From Triplophysa rosa (taxonomy: Eukaryota; Chordata; Actinopteri; Cypriniformes; Nemacheilidae): a DNA stretch of 64,000 nt. The position numbers were made by a program, and so were the translations under genes. Under the pieces are notes generated by a model. The model was not told the DNA's origin. It saw nothing but the letters and a program-made list of their open reading frames with translations, and did no database searches. Below, piece by piece: positions 44,180 through 59,700 of the stretch. The DNA lies in NCBI RefSeq assembly GCF_024868665.1, contig NC_079898.1, positions 14,988,358 through 15,052,357 of the forward strand, read 5' to 3'. The first letter of the stretch is position 1, and each line of letters starts with the position of its first letter.

Positions 44180-47100
44180 GTGCAGTAATTTTATTGGTTT
44201 ATAGTTGATCATTATTAATAATTTCACTGTGAACCTGTTATGGTCGGTAAAGATCATTTTAATGCAAAAACATTTCTTATTTGAGCATTTGCTAATAATT
44301 TGAGTTACTAATAATTTCAAAGGGTCCACTTCCATATTATTTAGAATGTTCATCCATTCACATACACCATTTACTCCCAAGAAACAGATACTACTATATG
44401 TATGATACGTTTGTTTTGATGTTAATGGCTCATTTAACTGTAAATCAAATCAATGCATGAGATACAGAGTGTATTTTTCCAATGTTTGTCTGAATTAGTC
44501 AGGAGGAAATTTCACATTGCTATGACTTCACTGATAAGGGAGTCTGTGTAGTGTTGGCAGTGTTGCCACTAGCATAGCAGGGTAAATCCTCACCAGCTGG
44601 CCCCACAGTTTGAGTTATTCTCACGACACAGTCATTTCTGCCGTGTCAGGAACAACACACAGGCACAGCAGATCACCAGTTCTGCTCAGCTCCAACTTTT
44701 TTTTATTCATTCTTTTACGAGGAATAACATTGTTTTATTTTTTAAAAAAACAGGTGAGGGATGACCGTAACGTTAAATACGTGATTCGGGCATATTCCCA
44801 TTTAGGAGCTTGTGCTGGTTCATTGATTACTGTGTGAAATGAGCACACCTGGGCTATTCACTTAAATGATGTCATTGTAAAGAATAATGTAATATATGCA
44901 GATGCTTATCCATTGCACACTGAAAAATGGACACAATTAACCTATGCCGTAATTCAATATAAGATCAAAGGGGTATACATTTGATGGTTAAATAATTTGG
45001 TAGGCCTATAATTTGAGCAGACGAAAAAAAGCAACTTAAACAAGCATGAAATCAAACGGCGCTTAAATTAAATTAAGGATTTTACGGGAAAGGTCACACT
45101 CGCCATTAATATATTCAGTATGCATTTACAAGAATCTATCAGACTCTGGTTTTCCTAAAACGAATTCGTCAATATCAAGATAATGGCAGAATTATACACA
45201 ATACAGATTTGCTGTGCGTCACTGAGAAAACAGATCAAGATCACAGCTGGTGAAATTGTTGCCCACTTACGCAAAAAGAATTCCTGAATAACATCCAGTT
45301 TTCACAATAATAACAGGCTTTTGATTGATTATTTACAACAATGGCGTGTTATTACAAACAGTTTAACTTACTATTGATATCCTCATTTTTAACAACAAGG
45401 CCACCACATGATATTCATCTATGTAAGAATCTAACCATTTATGTTACCCGTGACTGACAACTAGCTTCTTTTACAGTTATTATTCACATAAAATTGATTT
45501 TACTCACATAGTGCCATGAAAGTATATCTAATAAAACATGCCCATAACATCTACAGCTTGAAATATTTAGAGAGTGTACACAGCATCTACAAATCATACA
45601 ATAAAAATTCAGAAAGCTTATGTAACCTTATTGACTATAACATCTTACAGCCTTAAGGATACTAATGCCATTTATTCTCTCTAACTATATGATCTATTAA
45701 ACAAGTGGCCAACAATGAAAATGAAACCAGTTTATTCCATTAGAAAATCCCTCTGCTTTTTTACTAGAGTGCTCATCACTTTTACAGTTGACTGCACCAT
45801 GAAATGAAACCAGCCGGAAGATCTCGCTGCGTTACATCCACTGGCCAAATATTTTGTGAAACGCGTGCATTCGTTTGTTTGCATTCCCAGTCCTTTATCA
45901 TCACTTAGCACAATAGCTTAATAGAAACAGATGGAGATCTGATATATTGAAGAAAACTGAAGGGGAAATGGAGGCTATTGGCATTTATAATAATTTCTTC
46001 TGAACATACATGTAGCTTCTGTCTTTGGTAATATTTCTTATACATTTAGCATCAAATTTAGTAAGCAGATACGCTTGTCAACACACAAAAAACAACAGCA
46101 TATTTAATATTTTAGGCCATTATTATAAACAACTGAATTCCTCATGTGAAGATACTCTTATAAAAATGACAAAATGTTCATATTAGTTCTATTGTAAGAT
46201 TTCCCTTAGCATGGATTCTGTTTAAAGACATGAGAAATTCACATGTTTTGACCTCTTACTATGCAGAGTCAGATTTCGAATATATTACAAAAGCATGTTG
46301 AATACATACATATAATAGTAATAAAAGGCCTCTTCAATACATCTTGTTTAAATACAGATTAAACATAAATATGTTAATATGTCTTATAAATATATACGAT
46401 TCTGATGATTTCTCTTGATCTTTGCTGTGACTTACTAACCATTTAAAATGGTAAATACAAGTTAAGATGTTTATCATCATCCTTTAAACATGTTGCTCTA
46501 TCAAAAGAAAAACAAACCAACGTGCAATATACTTGTGTGTATTCACATATATCATACACAGTCTGTACAACTGATCTGAAATAATTTAAAACAGTTTCTC
46601 CCCAAAAAAACAATATTAACAAAGACTACTTTTGATATATGATCATATTATATAGAGCACCAATATGTGTGACACATTCCTTAGTGGACTAAATCCCACC
46701 TTTTCACATGTAGAGAAGCCCTTTCCAATTTTTCAAGTTAAAACTCTTGAATAAATTCTCTTGCTTGCCACATCTTTTATATGGCTCTGCACCACTGTGC
46801 CTAATAAAACCCACCAATTTATGTACAAAAGCCAAATCCACATTCACTGGAACTCTGAGAAAACGGATGACATTTAGACAAAAAGAGATCGAAAAGGTAA
46901 ATAGACATGGAATATGTCATAAACATTATATGTTTTTTTTCCTGTACAGCAGTTACAGATATGTTACAACAACCATGTATATCAAGTAATCCGACTTTGG
47001 GGAAACAAAAAAACACTGTCAAGGCACAACATAAATCTGATTACATAACGTCTATTATATAGAGGGTGTTTATAATCAGGATACAGATGGCAGTAATAAA

Positions 47101-47687
47101 CCTGGACTTCAATATCAATTTAATGTACACTGATGGAAAGAACCAGGTACATATGTGTTATAAACTGTTTTCGCATGCACGGCTATTCGTTGACGTTACT
47201 GGACTCTGTCAGAATACTGTAGGAGAAAAGGTACTGTAGTATATACAAAAAAAAAAAATGTGGACGCGCACGTAGTAGCAACAATACAAGAATGAGTCAC
47301 TGCCTGTTTTGCACTGTTGCACTGAACCTTGGGATAATGAAAAGAGTGTAAGTTTTGTCCTTAGTGTGTGCAAAAAATAAAAGGTTTGAAAAATGGTCAG
47401 AATCCTTGAATTGCTTTATATTTTGTGAAGGTCTCTCTCTCTCTCTCTCTCTGTTTTCAGCTTGCAATGGCATTCCAGGCCCATCCTCAGATATGCTATA
47501 GCCGCCCAGTGGCTGAAAGTAATAACCAAAGACAAGACGGCCAGCAGGGAGCGCAGCCTGTGCCAGAGAATAGCCGGCTGCAGCAGGAGCCAGTCTGTTA
47601 GTCTCCCAGCAGGAAGCATGGTTGAAGAAACAGGAAGAGAGAGCCTTGAGTTTTCAGGCTTCCAGCACCCCGCCAGCAGGCACCGCC
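44180..47687. other. sf3b5-phactr2 intergene and phactr2 3' UTR
   Basis: No coding exon. On the - strand this follows the phactr2 stop, and much of it may be a long 3' UTR, as in mammals. Several TTTATT (AATAAA on -) occur, so the cleavage site cannot be chosen. A (CT)n run lies at 47431-47452. Confidence 0.5.
47431..47452. repeat. (CT)n microsatellite
   Basis: About eleven CT units, reading (GA)n on the phactr2 strand about 240 bases after the stop codon. Confidence 0.9.
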
Positions 47688-47703
47688 TCAGGGCCGATGA
47701 AAC
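47688..47703 (-). CDS. phactr2: phactr2 terminal coding exon
   Basis: Only 16 coding bases: g TTT CAT CGG CCC TGA completes R-F-H-R-P-stop, the universal Phactr C-terminus that remodels the PP1 groove. Acceptor TTCTTGCCAG|G. Confidence 0.95.
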
Positions 47704-50700
47704 CTGGCAAGAAAAAGGAGCAGACGCTATTTTAGCACCAGCAGAACAAGAACAGATCTGAGCAATGTTTATGGCAAACAAAGGCATCTATCTGTGAAAA
47801 GACCAACTGATAGGACCTTTTTATTATTAGCAAGTCTATCGGTGGGGGGCTTGTTGAATGAAGACTCCTGCCAAATACATACTGATAGATGAAAGATAAA
47901 ATATGCGATTAGCCTGTCCATTTCTACCACTTTGATCCAGGTAGAAATATGGAGACCGGCTGGCAAAATGATGGGCAGGAATTAATTCCCAAACAGGGTG
48001 ATGAGTAAATCACAGCAAGTGAAGCAATGCAATCCTTTATGTCTTTTTGCTCATATTTCACTCTTTTCTTTAATGGAACTGTTGAAAACTACTCTTTGAA
48101 GAATACACACACTTACCTGGTGAACTGTCTGCTTTCTTTATGGACTTCCATCTCTTTGCTTTTAAACTCATTCAGTTCCTTGCGTATAGCAGCCTGTTAA
48201 AAAATCGATTTTGTCTTAAGATGTTTAGCAAGAGCAGCATTTGGTCGAAATGATGTTCCGAATATTATAAAATACTGACACACGTGTATTTGTACTTTTA
48301 ATGAAAAACTTTATAAGTAGGTGGCATCTGTGACCACAGCAACATATCAATGATAAAAAAAATTATAGTAATAAAAATGTGTTAATAAAAACTATTTTGT
48401 TTTAATTAGAACAAATACATTCATTGAGCTCTACCAACAGAGTAATGTAATATGACTTTTTATAGTGTTTTTCAACAAAAATAACAGAATTAAAATACTC
48501 CTTCAAAAAGGATTGACAAGACTTTAATAATGCTTAACATGTAAATACAATAAACATGTTAAATCTTTCGTGTTGAAATATTATATTTCTAAGTTATAGG
48601 CCTACTTGTAAGAATCAGGCTGCTATATAGAACTGCATGTGCAATTCAAAATTATAACAAGATAGAAAAATGGCCTACTTTGTCAGCAGGGGTTAACCTG
48701 GTCCAGGGTTTGTCAGCCCGGCGATCATAGTCTTTTGCTTCCGTGACCTCCACATATTCATTGAAGCGCAAAATTCTACGAGCCACCAGCTCTGCAACTG
48801 TGGGTCGGACGCTTAACTGTACACAAAGAGCAATTCCTTGAGTCACCTTTTAATGTGTTTACAGTCACCTTTAAAACAGATTCACATGTTCTTGCTCAAG
48901 GGTCACTACTCTTGTTTTACAGATATGATCTATTGCCTGTTTAAATCCTGTGTCCCGATTCTCTGAATAACATGGGCCATTACCAGCATACTAAAAACCC
49001 TTTTCTAGCCTCTGCTCATTCCTCACAGTCACAACACTCTTAAATTAGGGTTTAAACAAACAATATTGAAATAGCAAAATATGGCTTAATCTAAAGTCAT
49101 ATTCATAAAGGCGTGTGCAACCACACCCTCAAATTGTTATTTAGTCACATTCATAAACAATGTATTGAGTAAACAGGCTCCTTGTATTTTGATTAACATT
49201 ATTCTTTGGCCAGCAGAGGGCGCCATATCCACAATCCTCTGTTGTCTACTTGATGAGGTCACAATGACTTTGACTCTTGATGATTCATAACTCATTCATT
49301 CAGTGTTATGCTGATGTTAGTTACAGGTTATGAGTGTTTGGAAAACAGTGCATTTACATTCTGTTTCAATATCTGACAAATTATAATCTAACAGACTGAA
49401 GTCTATACCTTCCTGGAAAGTCTTCGTTTGATCTCCTGCCTGGCCTCTTGTTCTTCCTCCTCGTTTTTCTCTAAAGTGACGCAAGGAAGATTCATATTAT
49501 TATAAAGATTGACTCCATACGTTCAATACCAATTTCAATAATAATTCATTGATCTTTAAAATGTACATTTCTGGAAACAATAAATACAGAATGCAATTCT
49601 AAATTTGGCACTTTCGGGCCTTAAACGTGATACCTGCTAAGAATAAATACTGTATAGCCGAATAAGCAGTGAATTTTGAGCATTTTGAACACTGACTCAT
49701 TGAAGAATAATTGTTTATATCCACTTGTTTATGAACAGAACGCCATTCAATTCCTAGTCCCAATCATTCAAACCCCATTAAAACAAAGGTGGCATAAAAA
49801 AATCCATCACAGCAATGGCAGAACATCTGTGACTCAATAAGTCTCTCCGATGCAAGAGGCAACAATAAGCAAGAACATTCATGAAACCTCTATGGCATCC
49901 AAACTTTCTAATCAAACTGTCTACTATGTAAATGAGACTAAGGGAACATACGTTTCAGGATATTTCGCTGTTCTAGTTCTTCTGTGGTGGGCCTCTGGCT
50001 CAGCCGTCTATAGTAGAAACACAAAACAAGTCACTATAATAATAAATGTCACAGTACAGCACTAGTGTTATTCATAAATGAGCGCAGAAGTACAGAGGAT
50101 GAATAATACAAACAGTGAGGAGGCGGAGGATAAATATACCTGACTAGTTTGCAGCCAATCTGCTGCCATAGTTCTTGCCGCTCTGTCTCTGATGTCCGTG
50201 GGAGAATGTTATTCTCTTCCAGCTCCTTCTTGCTGGGTCGGTTTCCAAGTTTAATGGCAAGTGTGTCTCTGCGGCGAATTTTGCTGGCAAGGGAGCCTAC
50301 GAAAACAAAAATACAGCAAACGCTTTCATGCACTTGCTTTCTGACACAAGCGAAACCTCTTCTGATGCAGTGTGGAAAGAACAGAAAATGAGAAACAGGC
50401 ATTAGTCTTTGCAGGAATGTGTTGAGTTTAGTGCGCTGGCAGCAAGAAACCTGCACAGTTACCAGCGTGTCAAAAAGACAGCATGTTTTTCCTGTTTGAC
50501 TAAGTACATGCTTATACCACTGCTTTGCCAAAAAGTCTTTTGTGGAGAAATTTCCAAAATGTTAATACTAAGAAAGAGGCCTCCTAGAAATGTTGTGTGT
50601 GGTTACACATAAACATAAGGCTGATGACACGCCATGTAGTAGAATTTTCTGAACAAATCCAGAAAGAGCTGTTGATTCAAAGCTATTGTCAGATAAACCA

Positions 50701-53700
50701 AAAACAAGTTTAATCAAGTTACATAATATTTATGCGGATCTCTTTTTAAATGCCTTCACTGATAGACAGAAAAACAGTGGACATGCAATGAACACAAGGC
50801 AAACAAGTGCACGTACTAGAGGTATACTCATCATCTTCGTCGTCTTCTTCATCATCCTTGTAGAGTATAGGCCCGTCTGAATCAGAATCATTGGCATGGT
50901 TTTCTGTGATGGGGTCAGGAATGAAGGTCACCTCTGGGTTTTCCACATTGACAGCTTGTGGTTTCTCTCCTTCAGTCCTACAAAAGGCAGAGGAGGAGGT
51001 CAATGTAACACTTTAGATAATAGTAGATTAAGTAGATTTTCCACCCTCTCTCTGAAGTTTAGAATTAAAGTGATAGTTCACCCAAAGTCCTGTCATCATT
51101 TATTCACCCTCATGTCATTTCAAACCCGTATGACTTTCTTTCTTCCGCAGAATACAAAAGAAGATATTTTGAAGAATGTTGTTAACTGGCACCCATTCAC
51201 TTGCATTGGTTTTGTGTCCGCACAATAGACGTAAATGGGTGCCATCAATATCCATATTGACAAGGCTTTTAACGATAATGTCTGGCTTCCGTTATCCCTC
51301 TGCTGGCCCATTAATTGGCCTATTAAAAAGGCATTTTTATCATGTCTGCATTTTTACAACCTTTGTTTTACATTATTATTCAATAAATGATCACAAACTA
51401 TGCATCATTTGAAAGCTAAACTTAGTTTTGCAATCAATAAAATGCTCAAAAATAAGTGTCCAGTGCAGCTGGAGCAGTGCTTACATCTTGCAAAGTGGTC
51501 TATAGCTTCACTCATTTATATATGTGGTTTTGAAAAGATGCTTTTACTCCAACATTCAAATAAATATAAAAACTAGAATGTTAATCAAGTTCCACCAATG
51601 AATAATAAAAGTATCCTCACGTTTGTGTCTGGTCCGTTGTTGTCTTCTCCTCCACATCACTCTCTGTGTTCACAGGTTTATCTGAAGAAAGTTCATTTGA
51701 AGATCTAGTAAAGGGCGTTTCCTCCGTCGCCTCATTAACATGGGGCTGAATTTTGTTCGGCTCCGAAGAACATTGTGAAGCATGACCCTTTGGACCCTTC
51801 CTATCCTGAGATTTCTCCTCAACTGACCTTTTAACATCAGAGGTCACCTCTTTTTTCTTTTGGTCCTTTTTAGAGGCGCTTTCCTCAGGAACGCTGCCCG
51901 TCTCAGACGAACCTTTGGAAGGGGGTCGTGGTGACCTGGAGGGTTCGGTTTTCTTGCCAGACTTGGCTTGTGTTACCTTCAGTTCCGAGCTGTTGTTCTT
52001 TGGGGTCTTCGAGGAGGTGGATGAAGAAGATTGTCCTGAAGCCTGAGTAGAAACTTTGGATGTGCCGGCGGTTTTCTTAGCATTGGTAGGTTTAGCTGTG
52101 AAAAATATAGTAAAAAATGTCAAGATCAAGACAAGAACTTAAGATGGTGCAGGTTCACATGCATGTTCTCTACCAAAACAAATCCAATGCATGCAAAGGT
52201 GACCAAAGATTCTCCTCTGATAGTTTAGTTTCACATTCACAAGAGACAGGAAGTGGAAGTATAATATGGCTTTTTTTTCGGGATTTCCAACGAAAATGGA
52301 AAGCAGTTCATGTTCTTGAGATGATATGAAATATGCAAACACAATGACCATAAATATCAAATACATATATATTCTGTTAAAAGAGTCAAGCCACCAACGC
52401 TGAGCAGCACCAGAAACAAACAATGAACAGATAAAAAGATAAAAGGAAGAACACAGTGTGTGGCAGAGAGCCCCTGCGGTTACACAATGATATGAATAAA
52501 GCACATATCCAGTCCGCTAACATGCAAATGAGACACGTTTCACATTCAGACAAAAGCAATCATCAATAAATGATTATAATGTTTAACAAGACAGTCATAC
52601 ACACGTAATGCAGGCAGAAAAACAATCAAACAAAGTCATGCTGGGTCACGAATGAGTCACGATTTTCCCTTTCACACCATAATAAACCCAAACTAGTCAA
52701 CTGACAAATCAATGGTTTGCGTAGTTGCTCTTTAAGAAGACATCTGGATCCCAGTGAGGCCGGTTGAGGGGGAAAAGATAACAAACAGGGCCCCTTCATG
52801 CACTAAGCATGCACACGACGCTCCATACTGACAGATTTACTCACCGTTGCCACGTGTGGCACTTCGAGTGGTTTGTTTGGATGTAGGAGGAGGAGCGGTC
52901 ACCTGCTTAGTGGTGCTCTTGGTCACCTTTTTGGCCCCTGCCTGGCCCCCTCTCTTCACACCTGCACCCGAGGCCTCACCTGGGGTTTTAGGGGGTGTGA
53001 CCTGTTGTTTTTTAGGAGGGGTTTTTGGAGCGTTTGACTCACTGGCCTGTGGGCTGGGATTGCTGTCCTTCTTCTCTACAGGAGCAAAGAGGAGCAGAGC
53101 CTCAACTGTTACTGACTCACAAGAGCCCCAAATAGCAAACTGACAGTTGTGGTGAGGTCAACAACCAAATTATAAAGAGAATATATAAAGTATAAAGAGC
53201 ATTTCAGGAAGAATATTTTTTGAGGAAATATAAATAATCGCAGTACACTTCTAACTTTTGATATGGAGAATGCTCACTGCAAACAGTCCTTCTTCATTTA
53301 TTCCTTATAACATTTCAGGTTTTAAATTCTTATAAGACAAACTGCATTCAAAGCTGTTACAGCACATCTTCAAACATGCCAAGGTGATCCATTGTTTGAC
53401 ATCTAGAGTCTAGAGTTAAGGTTCTAGGCTAAAAACGTCTCTCGCCCATAGCAAAATTCCTGTAACTCATAGCCGGGAGTGGTTTTATTGCTTATGTAAA
53501 CATAGTTCCTCCTCCCACCACTTCCTATATTCACTATTGGGAGGAGAAGGGGGGGAACAATTAGAGAATTGTTGTAGAACATTCTGGCTCGGTTTCACAG
53601 ACAAGGCTTAAGGCTAGTCCTAGACTAAAATGAATGTAAGACCTGTCTTAAAGGAACAATACGGGGTTTTGAGGAGGATCTATTGACAGAAATGCAATAT

Positions 53701-56700
53701 AATATACAAAACGATTTCTTCAGAGGTGTATAAAGACCTTACGTAATGAACCGTTATGTTTCTAATACCTTAGAATAAGCTATTTATAACTACAAACAGA
53801 GCGGCCCTACATACATTGAATTCTCCGCCATGTTTTGTACAGCAGCCCTAAACGGACAAACAACTCTACAACGCGCGTTTCCTCTTCCTCTCCGCTGCAG
53901 TATAGTGGTGAAATGTATCGCGGATGATCCGTACGGATCGTACTCTACGGTTCGGAACGCATGTGACCCGAGGATTAAATGTAAATTCATTCATCATTGA
54001 GTAAGAGAGTAAAACGCGCTCTCTCTCTACAGTTTTAGCGCCAACGCGCTCTCTCCAGTATCTGGACGAGTACAATATTAAAGCGATTCAAGATAAACAA
54101 AACTGCTCCGTCACACAGCTAACATTACAACAACAACATATCTTGGAATGTTAATATGTTACTCACATACTGATCCGAATCAAAGCAACCTCCTCGGAGG
54201 TGATTTTAAGACGATCTTTCTCTCCAACGTCTCTCTGCTGGAAAGTATCTCCATAGATATCTGTGAGTATCTCTGCTAAAAGCCTTAGTACCGCGGGTCC
54301 TAACGCGTCTCTGCTGGAAAGTCTTTATAATATTAACGCAGGTCCTAGCTCCTGCCTGACTTTTATCCTTCTTTTTAAACGTAAAATCCACAGACCTTTT
54401 ATTTAATGTAATACATAAGACATCGCTCTTTCTACAGTCTTTCTAATGCCCGCATGATCTCTTCCCTGCGTCAACATGAGAACGACATCTTTTTGTACTG
54501 TGGTGGCCACCGTCGTGTTTGGACTGAGCGATTCTTTGCAAATCTATAATACAACGCTACTGTAAATAAAAAACTGCGCCTTTAACTGAATATAACTTGC
54601 CCAGAAATATTTTAAAATATATCAGGGCCATTGTTTTGTCTCAATATGCACACCAGTAATGTATTTTTCAAAGGCATTTTTATAAAAGTGACATAAATAT
54701 CTATGATCTAATATAATGTCTGTGAAACCGGGCCTCTAAATACTAAAAATATGTTTCTCTTGCAACTCATGACTCCAGCTGCCCACGGCTTTCAATAATA
54801 CATCCAAAATGATGTCAGTCCAAACAGGATATTACCCATCATCATAGATGGTTACTTTTAAGTCAGGAGATTACATCAGGCATATCGTCACCTTGGAATT
54901 ATAAGGTTCTATCTGCATTCTGAGCAGTTTTGAGATATTGAGCTATTGCTATGTTCCAAATTAATGTATAATATCAAAATCCTCTCACATTTGTAAATGG
55001 GGATGTTTGGAACAGGTAAAAATCAGATTGAACCTTTTCATTCTAAAAAATCACCTTCTGCTTCAAATTATAAGGTTCTATCTTGCAAAATATTAATTGA
55101 AGCAACGATTTTCAAGCAACACAAACAGTTTACTTATAATAATAATAATGTGTTTACATGTATAAAAAAAGACATTTAATACTTATAATATTATAATATA
55201 TAATAACATTATATATTATAATTATAATAACACACTAATGTTTATTGTTGTAATTAGGAACCCATCAATTAATTTGTTGACTGTTTGACATTTAATGCTT
55301 AATATTGTAAAATTTAAGAAAAAAGGATAGGATCAAAGAAAGCTGATCCTGATTGGTCATCTTGTGTGCATTCAAAGTGCTGATTAACTCAAATAGAACC
55401 TTATAGAACCAAGTTAGAGTTCGACTAGAACCTTTTTTAAATAGTCGCGAAATGTACACAACTTAAAGGAAAACCCTCACATAAAGTAAATAAGTTGTCT
55501 CAGAATGAGAACACGTAAAAACCTTAATTTTGACCAACAAGTCAGATAGAACCTTGTAATTCTTAGGTAACAATATCTGTTGAGATATAAAGCACATTAA
55601 TCAACCAGGGCGGAGCATCTGAACACAGTAAATTAAAGCCAAAACCACTATCTCATAGTTCTACAAACATCTTCATTTGCTTAATATATTAGACTTGACC
55701 ACATCCTCAAAATGATGATAACACCAACTTTGACTTTAACTAATGTCTGAAGCCCATAATGTTAACATAGACATGACATTATACATGCATGGCATGATAA
55801 TATGGTACGATGGCATGGAATGCTATATGTTTTGATAGTCATATTAATATTAATCACACATGCACTGTCTAAAATACTTTCAAGACACAACCATAAGCAT
55901 GCTGCAAAAGACATTAACGGACTCGAGAACATTTTAGAACAAAGCATCAGAGGGTCAATCTTTGGGTCTCTGGTTTAGTAATGTTCCTCGTGAGAGACTT
56001 GACATTAAAAGACCAAAAAAGGGCAGAAAATGATGATGAGATTGTGAAACTCCATTTTTATTTTATAACGTCCAAAATGGCTTTACCTTCTGTGTCCTCT
56101 GAAACTGTTGCTAATTCTGCTTTCTCTTCAGGGACTTTGTCTGGTGTTTCAATGTCCACTTTGACCTTCTCAGTGACTCCACTGGACCCTGCATGACCAT
56201 TCAAGGTCTCTGTGTTCACGGGATCATCTAAAGATAGGCAAACATGGCCGAGTTATCTTTTTACCCAATCTGGAGTAGATTGCATATCTATGCTTCAATA
56301 CAGAGGAGATCTCAACAAACTCGACAAGAGCCTTGGTACTACAAAAATCACTCAAGACTCAAGATGGATTGCTAGTCAAACAAACAGATCAAATTGTGTT
56401 TGCTATTAAATTTCGGGCATTTAACAGAATATAAAACATTCCAGTAGCTCAACAGTTGCTAGCCACGCCACACCAAACATTGATAAAATGCACTTCAGAA
56501 AGTTATCTTCTGTAAATTAGCACAATGTACATTACTCAAACAAACCGTTTTTAAGCTATTACACTAGCTAAAGACTGTTAACTCAAACAACTTAATTATT
56601 TTAATATTGCAGAACAGAAGCTGAAGATATTGATGTGTCTGTATCATATTCCCTTCATTTATTATGAATCTCACCTTGATCTGGAATGAGCACACCCTTC

Positions 56701-59700
56701 TTTATGAGCTCCTCTCGAGTTTGCCGGGTGGATATCTTTCTCTCCAAAACTATAAAGATAAAGAACACAAAGTACTCCAAGATATTAATACAAGACATTA
56801 TTGTATATGGCCACTGTGGCCCACAGACACTGCAGGCAGCTGCCAGCTATAATATTTTGAGTTTAATAAGTTTTACATTTACGTGTTGTCCCAAACATTA
56901 AAAAGCACAGAAAATGACTATGACTACACAGAAAAGTACCTTTGGAGAGGTCCTGGAACTTATCACTGGTCCTCTTTTTCCTCCATTTCCAAGGTTTAAA
57001 GATCTTTCCCAGAGAAGAGAGTTTCCCCTTTCCTTTCAGCGGAGCAGACTGTGAGCTTCCCACCACATCACAGTTGGCCAGTGAAGATTTTTCCAGTCCT
57101 TCCACTAAAAGAGAGGCGAGACCAATGAATGACATAAATCAAAAACACTGGGCTGATCCCTTAACAATGAAAAATAGGCATGTTTAGACCACAGACCATA
57201 ACTAAAACAAATGGGTCAAACAAGAACTTTATATATAGGCCAGTTAAGGCAGACAGGAGCATGAGGGCAAGAGTTGGGGTGTGGGATCGGGACATGACCC
57301 AGGCCGGACTCGAACCCTGGTCCCCATGAGCCAACAGCTCATATAGTATATGTGTGTGGCACACTAACCACTGGACTACAGCTCAGACAAACAAGAACTT
57401 TTAATGCAGAACCAAAGAAAAATCTGTTTAACAGGAATGTGTGGGAGTTTCAGTGGAAGTAAAGATTATTAATGTCTGTTCCTCAGACAAACTTATCATA
57501 TGGCAATATATCTGGACAATATATGAATTATCAAAATATATCAAACATTAGATAATTGTGCTGCAAATATAAAATTTCAGAATATCAAGAATATTAAATA
57601 CTGTTAAATTATATTATAATATAACAAGCAATTTCATGATCCCTTTACATTATACAAATATAGCAAAATGCATTAAAACGAAGTCAATGGCTCTTTGTTT
57701 ACTGAATATTCTATCCAAATAATGCTCCCTTTTTCAAACTGGTGAAAACATAAAATCTTGTTTTTTGATTATTCATGTTCAAAAGCAAAACTATTATAAC
57801 AGAGTATCATCAATACTTGGAAAGATATCAAGATATAAAATATTGCCCAGCCCTGAGCCCACATCATTTCTTGTTAGCTTGCATGAAAAAACTAGTTTGA
57901 CAGACAGACAGAGAGGTGTGGCTTTTCACATGGCCCACGCAAGGGGATATGAAACTTGCAATCAAAAAGAAAAATCAATTCCTGCATGCATAACCCTGAC
58001 ATGCAGAATGTGACAAAATAGACAATTGTTACATGAACACCTCAACAGATGAAGTGTAAAATGATCACGAGAGCATTTCCAAATGGCTAAACAGGATCAA
58101 TGGACTGAAAACAATAAACAAAGGGTCAGGCAGCAGGCTCCAGAGCAGACACAGAATTATCATTCCAAGCAAATGTATACACACACACAGTCTCTGCAGA
58201 ATAAAAATAATAAAAATAATTCATATAACATGTTGAGGAGAAAGTAACCTTTGATATTTTGACTCTGAGTCTAAAGTCTTATGAGATTTTAACTGAGTTT
58301 TTCTACAAAACACAAGCTAACTGGTTTCAACTGGCTGGTTGAGATCTAACCTCAAAGTTGGTGACAAAAACTGAAATACAATTTCAATGCTTATGAATGT
58401 GCCAAAAAAGATATTGCTACTAGATATAAAAATAAAGAGGTCCTCATTAAACATTTCTCAGTTCTCAAATCAAAAATGAAAGCATTCAAGGAGGTTTTAG
58501 AAGTAGAAGGAACTTTGCAGACCTGAAAGTCTTTGTAAGTTTTATTCGTAAAATGGTCAGGCACAAGAAAAATTCATCCTTCAACCTCAGGATGTCAAAT
58601 TACATTTTATATCAGTCCGTATTTTCAATTCATTTTTCTAACTAGAGTTTCAAACACTGAATTCTGTGATAACATCTAGAAATAATAATAAACAAAACAA
58701 ATTGCAAAAAACAATTGTAAAAAAAAAAAAAAAATTCTACAGATCTAACAATCTGTTTTTTTTTACAGATTTTTCACGTATAATGTAAAAAAAATTTTTT
58801 TTTACAGAATTCACAGAATATTCAAATATTTTTGTAATATGACAAAAAAATGACAGGAAAAATGTGAAAACATGTCATTTAACATGCAAAAAAGGTTATT
58901 TTGCTGCAAACATAGCATAAAATAAGCTATGTAGAATCCAATTGTTTGGGACCAATTGTAGAATTGTCATTATTGACAAACTTTAAGAAAAATGTTTCAA
59001 AACACGACAACTGGGTGGGGCACAAACTGCTTTTAACCAAAAACGCTCATTAAGTATATGAAAGGTAAATATCAAATCAAGCAACAAAAAAATCCATAAC
59101 TCAATGAACTCACGGAAATGTAAAAAGCCTCAAAAATTCAAAATTCATAAAAAAGTTTGCTTAAGCGTCTCAATTTTACACACTCTTCCTCAGGATACAA
59201 AAATGTTCTTGGATTATTAGACTGATCAAGAATATAGGCTTTAGTTTGAAATGAGACCATTGAAGTGTTGAACCACATAACTTCCAGGTGTCCAAAATCT
59301 AACCTGCAAACACATGACACCTCAATACAGCCCTGTGTGAGAGGCAACATATAAAGGCTGTCATTCACATTGAGAGCTTTCATTAGTGGCCACATGCGAC
59401 AGTACAACACATCAGTGGTCTTTTTACCACCATCATGAGAATGCGTAAGTGCTTCATTTCTAATCAATTCTCCCCAAGGAGCCACTGACCCTTGATTTCA
59501 TTGGCCTGTCAACAGCCAGCTGGCCTCTGATTGGGTTATTAATAGAATCTGTTATACCTGCGACTCACAGCGATGCCATGCGTAATGTCCCTAAGAACAA
59601 GCCTCTGAGGATCAAGCACTTTTAAAACAAAGAGGTCACTGGTTCACAACTGAGCGAGTATAACTGCGCATCTGTGCCCTTCAGTGCAAAACTAGAGCTG

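Noticed and set aside
47462..47787. Overlapping frames on both strands near the phactr2 stop
   Set aside because: They span the phactr2 terminal exon and 3' UTR and show no conserved motif.
52847..53143. 98-residue + strand frame
   Set aside because: Antisense shadow of phactr2 exon 5, whose splice sites and phase fit the gene.
57300..57385. tRNA gene suggested by A and B boxes on the - strand
   Set aside because: No acceptor stem or complete cloverleaf; the body continues as repeat. Better explained as a SINE.
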